DNA of 64,000 bases from positions 3,260,320-3,324,319 of the forward strand of contig JASSKH010000035.1 in assembly GCA_031763025.1 (NCBI GenBank), read 5' to 3'. The DNA comes from Macrocystis pyrifera. Its lineage: Eukaryota > Sar > Phaeophyceae > Laminariales > Laminariaceae. Each line of letters begins with the position of its first letter. The stretch's first letter is position 1. Of this stretch, positions 34,538 to 45,000 are shown piece by piece. Both the position numbers and the translations under genes were made by a program. Below the pieces are notes generated by a model. It did no database searches. It was not told where the DNA came from and saw only the letters and a list, made by a program, of their open reading frames with translations.

Positions 34538-34805
34538 CGTTATGGTATCCCCTCTCCCCTGTTGCGGCATTATGGTTTGTAGCAATCGTCCCCTCATTAT
34601 ACCTGGCAGGTGTTATCGCCTGCTTTTCCGATGAGCGCCTCTCCCCTTCGTTCCGAAGACATCTGGCGAGGTAAACAGCAACTAATACAAGAGCTTATAA
34701 CTTCTAACATCGTCAAGCACCTCGTGTGAGTGACCAGAGTAGAGCCAAGGGCATCAACCTGCTAGCAGTAGTCGGTCCCTAGGTCCGCACGCCTTACACT
34801 TAACA
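34538..34805 (+). repeat. Left LTR of TRIM-like element
   Basis: GTTATGGTATCCCCTCTCC to CTTACACTTAACA. The first base of the usual TG appears mutated to C. It aligns end to end with 35520-35788. Confidence 0.85.
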
Positions 34806-35519
34806 CTGGCGTCGTCGGCAGGACGCTTTAGGCACCTGTTCGAGGTCTGATTTTTTCCCCCGCCGACAAATTTGGCTTTTCGCTCTTGTAGTCTTTTTTT
34901 TCGGCTCCTTGCTGTGTATCTGATGTCTTCTCTTCTTGTTGGTGATTGCGTTCGAGAGTATAGTACCCGCCGCTTCCCCAGCACGTCGCGCGGTGAGACT
35001 GATGCAATAGCCGCTATAGGTTCATGCACTGTTCGCGCGGCGCGGGGGATTTTTCGTATTCTCCCGGTCCGCCTGCGTATTTGCTTGCCAGTAACACGAG
35101 TATCTGTGTCGCTGCTGCTGTTTTTGTTAGTGCCACAGCCCCTCTGTCACTGCTTACAGCAGGTAGACCCTCGTTCCTTTCACCCATGCTTGCCGTTAGT
35201 TCGACTCTGCAGCCCACTGCAAGACCGGACACAGCGACAAGCGCGCTGGCCCCAGAACGGCACTCCGGGCAGCCGGTTCCGTTCTGGGCGCAGTAGGATA
35301 GTCAGCCGAGCCTCTCTCGGGTGTATGATGTCCGTCACGATAAAAATCCGACTACTTTTTTAGTGCCCACGTGTAATCGGCTACAGTCTGGCAAGTGAGG
35401 TGTGGGAGTGGGTTGTGAAGTGCCACATCTTCGATCCATTCCCTGACTTCTCCGGATCGGTTTGGTTCGTGCCTGAGTTTTCTATGAATCTGCATATACG
35501 GCCCTTCAGGGTAGGCTAG

Positions 35520-35788
35520 TGTTATGGTATCGCCTCTCCCCTGTTGCGGCATTATCGTTTGTAGCAATCGTCCCCCCATCATACCTGGCAGGCGTTATCA
35601 CCTGCTTTCTGATGAGCGCCTCGCCACTTCGTTCAGAAGACATCTTCTGGCGAGGCAAACGGCAACTAACACAGAGCTTATAACTTCTAAAATCGTCAAG
35701 CACCTCGTGTGAGTGACAGAGCAGAGCCAAAGGCATCAACCTGCTAGCAATAGTCGGTCCCCAAATTCATACTGCCTTACACTTAACA
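35520..35788 (+). repeat. Right LTR of TRIM-like element
   Basis: It begins TGTTATGGTATCGCCTC and ends CTTACACTTAACA. Differences from the left LTR are scattered substitutions and short indels. Confidence 0.85.
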
Positions 35789-36225
35789 CATACTATACAT
35801 AATATATATACATACGTTGGGAAATCCTTGCAAACAGTAGCGTACGACATGTCTTCAACCTACTTGCGCAAAGTGTAAGGTTGAGCTGGCGTCAGCGTGA
35901 GAAAGAAAAACCAGCATACAACAAAAATATCATGTTTTGGCCCTACGGAGGGTAGGGGGTCGCGAGGTGTCAAATATTCGGATCCCCGTGTACCCATCCC
36001 TTCTGATGATGCTATGATAGGCAAGATGTCCTCGAGGTATGGTGGCACCGTATGATTTTCCAACACTGTTGTTGGGGTATTTGCCGCAAATGTCTGTCCA
36101 CCCGTCCGCATGTTTTGGTCAAGACGCCGCCCGTGTAGATAGCGCTTCCTGGTCATATCAGCGGATGTATGTCTTGCAGTGTGAAGCCGCAAGTGTCATC
36201 TGGTACGAAAGCATACTACTGATAG

Positions 36226-36660
36226 AGGGTACCAGCCCATCCGCGCGATCGGCAAGCTGATCAAGGAAGCCATCGAGACTTCAAAGTGCTCTTCCGGGCT
36301 GTTGGCCGCGTGACCTAAAGGGTTGGTGGCTGCCGTGTACCGAAACACTGATAATTGGCACAAACACCATGAACGTAGAACAGTGACCAGTGTTGGGAAC
36401 GTCGACCGGACCTGGGCTACAGTACCCCGGGTGGTCTCCTCGTTTCCACCCCGCGTTTCCGACCCAATTGTTTCGTTTCCTTCGGAACTAGACTCATGCG
36501 CACATACGTAAATGTTTTTAGCAAGCCGGCAAACGTTGGTGTGGAGGATGTCGTCTCCGCCAGCAACATCAACTTGATGAATTGTTACTCGCACCACTTT
36601 CAGAAACCAAACAGGATATTTACAGGAGCTTTCAAAAACTATTGCATTCTCGCGATGTAG
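36226..36660 (+). CDS. Two candidate 3' exons of an unidentified gene
   Basis: Exon A (about 36226-36309) translates as YQPIRAIGKLIKEAIETS and then KCSSGLLA. Exon B (36522-36660, TAG) translates as KPANVGVEDVVSASNINL, then MNCYSHHFQ, and ends AFKNYCILAM. A GT donor at 36310 and a TTTTTAG acceptor before 36522 join them in phase (GC plus C giving Ala). Third codon positions in exon A are strongly G/C, as in the three certain genes. I recognise no family and could not find upstream exons. The gene would converge on the phosphotriesterase-like gene that ends at 36915. It could be chance open sequence. Confidence 0.3.
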
Positions 36661-36914
36661 GCTGTAGTTGAACCTGACGCCAAACCACTAGTGGCGCTTG
36701 TGCAGTATGTCCCGTTAATGCCTGAGGACGCCGGTATTCTTTGCGCATACGGCAACTTTGTATGTAGTGTATTGTAATTTACGTCGACTGGTGATGCCTC
36801 CCGAAGGGAGGAAAATGAACAATTTTTCAGCAGATGATACTATTGTAGTACCACCGCCCATTTGTACGTTCACTCTCCGTGTCACTATTAAATTTATACC
36901 TGACAGTATGTAGG

Positions 36915-39900
36915 TTAAGCCCCCCCGCCTACCCTTGCCGCATCGAACCCGGTATCTCTATGTAACCGCAAACACTTGATGCCGCAGTAGACGAACTGAA
37001 ACTTGTGGAAATATTCGCCCTCCACCGGCTCAAACCGCGTCTGACACCACGAGCACGGCAAGTATTCTTTCGGCGCTTCGACCGGCGGAGGCGGAGTGTA
37101 CCAGTCGAGAATTTGCAGCATGTTTCCTCTCGTCATCAACGATATGTCGCTCGCGCTCACTTTAAGTCGCTGAAGGCGCACGGGGATAGTACGTAACGCG
37201 TGGCTGTATCCGTGGCCTCCAAACCTGCATGTAGAAAGCGGCATCAACATCGTTTTCGATAGATTCCCGAGATTGGAAGGAGAACAACACGAACGAAAGC
37301 AAGCAAGGGTTAGACAAGTAGTGATACGTCATGGTGGGGATAAAACAGGCTTTTCGGGAACAACTATCAAATACTTGACTACTCGTACTCACAATGATAG
37401 TCGAAGCGGCGAACCTCTTTATCACGGAACAAAAACGACCTTACAGCCTTGCAGCATTGCAGCAAGCCAGTGAATATATGTTGCTGCATCATAGAGCAGC
37501 ACCACCCACACCCAGCACGTTACCTGGAAAGATGGGTGCGCCGCGACACGCCCTGAGAGATGACGAGTCGGTCTGCATACCCCAGTCGTGCTAGCTCCGC
37601 AATCCGCACGGCGCTCTCTTCGTCCGAAGGGTAGTACTCCGGCCCCGGCAGCCACTCCACCCTTCCGAAGCAGTCAAAGCACAGCACCACGCCCTTCTCC
37701 AACATCGCCACTTGGCATGGAAGAGATTGGCCGATGCCTCCGTGCATTCCGGCCAAGATGAGTTTCTTACCCGCAGCTAAACCGTCTCCCCAGTGAGCGG
37801 TAGCAACGGATACCGCCGATTCGACGAGTTCCCACCGTAAAAAGTGAGAACAAGCCACCATTAACGGCGCGGCCGTAGCTTTCTGGGCCAGTGCCGCCCC
37901 TTCCAATGCCCGAATGGTCTCTCCAGAACTTTCTGCTTGCGCTGGCGGCACTGCTCCCGGGTCGAATTTGTCATCGAGGGAGACAACGAGAAACCCGGCT
38001 TGTATTCTACCTGTTGTGATGGCGGCCGCCGGGGTGCTGCTGGGGGCGATAGCTGCGGTGGGATCTACATGCTCTCCAAAGAGAAGCTGGAGTTCCAATT
38101 CCCTGCCGATGGCCTCAGCCGACGGCTGTTGTGCATTGCTGTCCGCCTGCGTTGGTAGCAAGTATCGAGCCGGGAGAAGGTATATTTTATGATTTTAATG
38201 GTTGGAATTTGACGTGAAAGCCTGGTTGTGGGATAGCCGCAGTCGTATGACCGAATACACATCCCTACAATGCCGGGACGGAGCACGTCGGGTTTTCACC
38301 AACCAGGTAGACATTGTTTGCACCAAGCGCGAAGCGCCATGAGGTGTTTGGCGAGTGGCATGAAAGGTGACCTGTTAATAGCTCCTACCTACTAAGAATC
38401 GCTTGTGAGGCGGACGCCGGCACCTTGTGCTTACTTTCTTGCATATAGACGACAGCGTCGACTTACATGATTACCTTTTCGGTACGGCCACATCCAGAGA
38501 CAGCACTGGGTATACCAGGTACTATGCAACTGCCTCGTGGGTGTGCTATCAAACTTGGTCTGGGCAGGAAATACATACAGTAGATTAACCTTTTACCAGT
38601 AGCCCAACAGACTAGTAACCTAAGAAGTGGCGTTGTCGGCAGGGCATTGTTTTCTGGCCGTGCGTTCGAGTTCCACGTTCACCATGAGTACGCCTTTTAA
38701 GAAAAGTGGATTTCCTCATATCACGAATGAAATAAACACCCTGAGTTCTCAGATATTTTTGTACAACCCCATACGAAGACCAAAGACTCCGCCGTTCAGA
38801 AGGGGGAGAGAGTGTTATACCAGGTAAGACTTACAGTAACTTGAGTGAATAATAGGTCAAACTTTTGCTAGGTCAACCTTTTACCAGTAGCCCAACAAAC
38901 TAATACCTGAACAGGTGTCTTACCACAAAATACGAGCTCGCCATCGTGTGTACAAAATGTGGTCATTTGAGCATTTTGGGTCATTTCTAAAGTTCATCCG
39001 GTACAGGGGAAGCTGACACAGTCGGCACGGTCGTCAAGAGACACCAGGCCAAACCATTCCATGTGCGGAATCAGTACATCAGCCAGCCTTTTCCCAAAGG
39101 TCAATTTCCTAGGAGTCGCGCACTCGGGATCGTGCCGGTCCAAAGAAAGAGTATCAATGCGAGGGAACGAGGGGAAAAAAAAGACTCCCTCGTCACACGT
39201 CCAATCCAACTTTCACCACTGATATCAGCCTAATCCAGAACGGCTATATGGCGCCGATTTCAGCACCACACCTCTCCGCTACACCACATAGATGATCGCG
39301 GGTGGTGTCGCGGACATCTTCATGCTCAACCCCATGCTGTGGAGGCTGCCGTGGGATCGAGTCATTGTGGCACTCTTCAGCGCTACGTGAACGTTTATAC
39401 TTTCTACGAAACGCCATACAGCAACAAGTCATCACTCCTGCCACACAAGCCCGTTCGAGCACGTGGACCGCGCGACCTCCATTGTGAGCGACGCGGTAAG
39501 CCTTTTTGGTATGGCGTGGCCTGTCGAATGCACCAAATTCTCCAAAATAGCCTGCGTTCTGGAGGCTGGAGAGAGCCAAAAACTGGCGCGCCGGATACGA
39601 TTTTAGGCCAGCCAGCGACAGCGCCAACATTGTCCACACAAACCACCAAAAAGCACAGTTATTCCAAAGCAGTCATACACAAGAAGGATGCTGATTACAC
39701 TCGTGCTTGCTACTGCTGACATGGTGCCGTAGGGCGAGATCACCAGAAACCGCCTTTTCGGCTCAATTGTCACATGTATGATCTGGTTGCAACTAGCGCG
39801 ATATCAAGCTGAAATTCGACCAAATTTAGCAAATAAATCGGCATCTGATTGGTCCCGGCCTCTGGAGGCATCTTTCTTTTGTAACCGAAGCATTTGGCTG

Positions 39901-42005
39901 ATAACTGAAAAAAAGAGGACAGGGAAAATTGCAGGGTTCTTTACGGTGCGGTTTTTCCTAACGGTTTGGTGCGGCTAACCGCACCGCACCGTGTGTTTTA
40001 CGATATCGGAAAACCGCACCGAACCGCACCGTCAGACATGAAATACCACCGAACCGAACCGTAGGGTTCACGACATCTGAAAACCTCACCGAACCGCACC
40101 GTGGGGTTTCACGATATCTGAACAAATGCACCGAACCGCGCCGTAGGTTTTATTTTTTCTGAACACTGCACCGAACTGCTCCCTAGGAATACCATCGAAG
40201 CCGCACCGCACCGTTCGCATAAAGGTACGGTGCGAAAAACGTTCGATCGGTTATTTAACGGTGCGGTCAAATTGAAACCGTTGAGAAACCGCGCTTGCAT
40301 CGACCGTGAAACCGTGCGATAGGCCGGCGTCCCCGGTGGCTTGGTAGGTGGTCCGCGTGCCTACTAAGGGCTGTTCCTAATGATCCGAAAAAAAAAAAAA
40401 CACGATTCGTTACTTTTTGGCATGACAAAAGATCACGACACGTGACATTTCAGTTCTAACGAAAAAAGCCGAAAAACGTCACGTTTCGTCACATATTCAA
40501 ATTGTGAAAATTCCGATATTTCAAACCCAACGATTTTTGCGGGTGGAGCCAACTCTCGCGAGTACCAGGCTGGGCCGGGCCGACCGCGCCTGACCCGGCC
40601 CGTGATATATTCGAATCACGGGCCGAAGCCTGACCCAGCCTGCGAGATTCCAATCTTACCGACCGTCGACCAAGCCCGGTCCGCGAGATTCCATCTCGCA
40701 GGCCGTCTGCCCGGCCTGGCCTGTGACATCCTCAGGTCATTTTCGCTTTTGCCTTCGAGCTGTGGTTCCTCCTACTCGAAAATTCGAAGCCACAACGTGA
40801 TAGTCAGCTCGCGCCCAGCGGTGTCTTTGGGCAGCCGCCCGTCGTCCACAAGCGGCGTTTGATGCAGAGTCTGCCATGCCCCTATACTGGCCTTCGGACA
40901 CCGCTGGTGCGCGTGGGTTGCGTAGTGCCTTGATCAGGCGTATTTCGAGACACGACAAATGTCAAGAATCGTGCTTTTGTTTTAAAAAGAAAGAAAAGCT
41001 AAACAAAATGGCGTCATGAGTCGTGATCTTTCTTGTCATGATTCATGACTAAAAAATCACGATGTAAGACAAAAAAAAACTCACGAATCGTGTTTTTTTT
41101 TTGCTCGTTACGAACGGCCCTAAGATCATCTTTTCGTGGGTTCCACTCTCACCGAGTGCATACTCGTAGGGACTTTGTCTTGCATAAAAATTGGTTAGCG
41201 GATAGCGCGAGAGCGTGAGTTAGCAACATTCCATGAAAATCGACGAGCAGGCGGAATGCTGAACCCTATTCGCGATAAAAATGATGGCACGTACCAGAGG
41301 GGAGAAGGGACGACATCTGTGACCACGGCTTGTCCAGACGATCGCTGAGGGTAAACCTCCTACGAGTTAAAGCTGGAAAGTAAAAGTGATGGGAAAAACA
41401 AGGGTCACAGTTTCGTACGGTTCATGGAGGTTTCTGCACGATCTGGTGTCAAAAATGTTCCCGCTAACTTGGTTGATTAACTCACGTATGTACGTTTTAT
41501 CATATACCTGGTACCATATATACGCCTGTCGCATGCGTGAACCTATCAAACACCTCGTATGTATGATAATGATAGGTGGAATTTCATATTTTCATCTATT
41601 TTTTATTCTATTTGCCATCTGACAATGCATGTGCAGCTCTTGCTCGAATCATACCATCCACACATCCACATACCAGGCATTAGATATTCCATGTATCGAA
41701 AAGCAAATTATTAGGGCTGGGCCCTGGTCCAGTATGTACTGCCAGTACTACTGTACTGGCTGAAGGGGCTGCCAGGGTGCCAGTACTTTGACTATTTACG
41801 CGCGTCCTACAATAACGCCTCATTAAACAGCGGAAACCCATCAAAATTAACGGCGTAAAGAGCAGAGAGAGGGAGACAGGGAGGGAGACCGTGAGCACGA
41901 TGGACGAAGCCGCTTCAACCACTGATGGCTTGGGCTGTGTGGATCCCGACGGTGCACCTGAAGCCGAGCCATTGGTGGAGTCGAGCCCCGCCACCAGCCC
42001 GCCAC

Positions 42006-42040
<35 letters not shown>

Positions 42041-45000
42041 TGGAGGTTGTATCGGGACCGGCTGAAGCAGTCACAGCGGGAGGCGAAGCACACACGGCTG
42101 AAGACATCGCAAAGGAGGATTTGAGTACACTTCATGTTTGGAACAATATAAATGGATATGAACGCGAATATTTACCTCTCTGAGGCCGCGATTTCGCAAA
42201 TTGTAGCGATTCGGTATAGCACACTTCAAACATGTTTTTGAACCCGTGTCCCACCTGTACGGCGGTATCTAGGCTGCGTGCTGCAGTGTGTCATATTTCC
42301 GCACACTCGTCCATCATACGCTTCGCTCGCTTTTGCTTTTATTTCTTGGTCAATCTACCACCAAATAGCATTTGAAGTGGTCCAAAACGACGTACTTTTT
42401 AGCCCTAGTGAAGCCAAAACGCGTAAAAACGTGCCTCCGGCACGGCACCTCCAGCGGGGCCCTCCGGGGGCGCCTACGGCGGGGCCCCCTCACCAGCCGG
42501 GGGGAGGCAGGGGTCGCGGCTTCGCCGCGACCACCAGTGCACTGGTCGGGTCCAGTGTACTGGCATATGATGCAGCCAGTACGTACTGTACTGGCTAGAG
42601 CTACTAGGTCCCAGCCCTACAAATTATTGCTGTTAAAATATACTGGTACGAAATATTTAGATAATACCTCGTATCTGAATACTCCGAGTAACATCAGACA
42701 TAATTTTAATATTACCCTTGTACAGTACCAGGTACCTGGTATTATAGTATTATCAATAATATGCGTTCACGGTAAAATGTGCAAGTGCTTGGGAAAAGCG
42801 GGGGAAATAGAAAATAGAAAATATGACCCAAACGACTTATCGTCGCCAAGAAAGCGTAGGTCTGGCATGGTTGAGTTTTTCACTACAGCTATTATTGATG
42901 AACGGGGGAAATAGAAAATAGAAAATATGACCCAAACGACTTATCGTCGCCAAGAAAGCGTACGTCTGGCATGGTTGAGTTTTTCACTACGGCTACTATT
43001 GATGCGGTCGAAAAAGAGGTAAAAAAAGAGGTACCACCCCCTACACGTCGCCACCACAGACATAGATGGCGTGAGTCTGCCGAAACCTTGGCCGCATTCA
43101 TATTAGCATGGACAACGAGGGAGGATGCACGACAGTTCTTGCGTGCCCACCCCCGGGATAGAAGCGCGTGAAAGACACTGAGATCTGCGTGTACGAACCT
43201 GCAGGAGGTGAATGCCGCAGGACTGCATGCAAACTTCGAAGAGTACCTCGCTGAAACCGAACGACTACGAGCGAACAATGATCAAAGGGGATTTTATAAG
43301 CACCTGAAAAGTACGGTGGGATTGGAAGGTACTAAAGCGAGGAGCGAGCAGGTTATTAGGAACGAGGATGGCACACGCTGTTGCGGGATAAGGTGTGAAT
43401 TCGTGAACGATGGGCGGGGTTCTACCACAAACTCTTGAACACGAAATCGCTGAAACTCGATCCCACGATCATCGACCTCTTGCCACTGCAAACGCTTAAA
43501 CTGTCGCTCGGAGATGAACCATCTATGGACGAGATGACGGAAGCACTCAAGGGCATGTCAAAATGGAAAGCTGTTGGGCCAGATGCCCTCCCGGCGGAAC
43601 TCCTAAAATCGACCACCCCGCATTCGCCCAGTGCTTTCACAACATCCTTGTCAATGTTTGAATAAAAAACAAGAAGTCCCCCAGCAATGAAAATATGCAA
43701 TCATCAAGGTCCTTCACAAACAGAAGGACCGAACTGATTGCAACAACTACAGAGGGATCTCGCTTGTTGCCCACGCAGGTAAAGTGTTGTTGAAAATCGT
43801 CGCGTGCCGCCTAAGCAACTACTGCGAGATCGAGGGATTACTCCCGGAGGAACAGTGCGGTTTTCGCCCCGCACGGTCAACGATTACTATATTGTTGGTC
43901 GTGCGCCGGTTGCAAGAGCTCGGACGACAGAGAAAAACCCCCTTGTACGTGTGCTTCATCGATCTGCAGAAAGCGTACGACTCTGTCGACCGAGAGCTGC
44001 TGTGGAAGGTGCTCACACGCTTTGGCGTACCAACCAAGCTGCTTACAATTATCCGCAATTTCCACAACGGCATGCGGGTTCGCGTGCGTACGCATGACGG
44101 CGAACACTCCGAATGGTTTGAAGTCACGCAGGGGTTGCGACAAGGCTGCGTGCTATCACCGTTACTGTTCAACGTATTCTTCGCTGCTGCGTTACACGTA
44201 CTAGTACGCTTCAGCAAAGACGAAGCCATCCTAAGGGATTTGGTTCAACTCAATGATGATGGAGTAGTCGGACCAGAGCAGCAGGAGCCGTTGGCATGAG
44301 TGCGATGGGCTGTATGGGGCATGTTGTACGCCGATGACGCAGGAATTGTCTCGAAGTCGGCTGAAGGGCTCGCGAAAATGATGGCAGTCATCGTGACTGT
44401 CTTCGAAGCGGCAGGCCTCACGGTATCGGAAAAGAAGACGGAGACAATGCTTCTACAAACACAAGACCAGACAACCGTCGCCGCACCGTTCGTCATCGAA
44501 GCAGTAGGCCAGAGGTATAAACAGACGGCCCAGTTCTTATATCTGGGCGGCAATATCCACGAAAACGCTGACCTCTCGCTCGAAATCGACCGACGAGTCC
44601 GTCTCATGCGGGCATGCCTCAAACGGTTCGGCCCGGAGTTGTATGATAGGACGGCTGCCCTGGTTAGCCTGAAAGTCCGAATGCTGAAGGCCGAGGTGAT
44701 TGAGACCCTGCTGTACGGATGTGTGACGAGGACCCTCAGACCGAACCACTTTGCCAAGCTTCGAACGGCTCATAACCGAGTCCTCTTGCGAGTCATTGGC
44801 TTCCACCGCCGACTCTGCGCTGACCACGCCACCCTCTCGTACGCGAAGGCCCTCAAGCTTACACGTTGCGAGAGCATCGAAACGACCATCCGTAAGCGGC
44901 GGCTCCTTTTCGCGGGGGCCGTGGCACAGCAGAGCAAGGAGCGATTACCCAGTCGGGTAATGTTCGGGACGATGGCTGGCGGGGAGAACCCGAGACCTGG

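Larger units (their letters stand above)
34538..35788 (+). mobile_element. TRIM-like non-autonomous LTR element
   Basis: Direct repeats of 268 bp (34538-34805) and 269 bp (35520-35788) flank 714 bp. Just after the left repeat is a primer-binding site, TGGCGTCGTCGGCAGGAC. Just before the right repeat is CTTCAGGGTAGGCTAG, the same purine-rich end as the gypsy element. The last 120 bp of the internal part resemble 7130-7236. No pol sequence is present, so it depends on an autonomous relative. Confidence 0.85.

Noticed and set aside
41847..42107. Minus-strand frames with Ser or Ala runs inside the hAT element
   Set aside because: The runs are the CTG microsatellite read in different frames.
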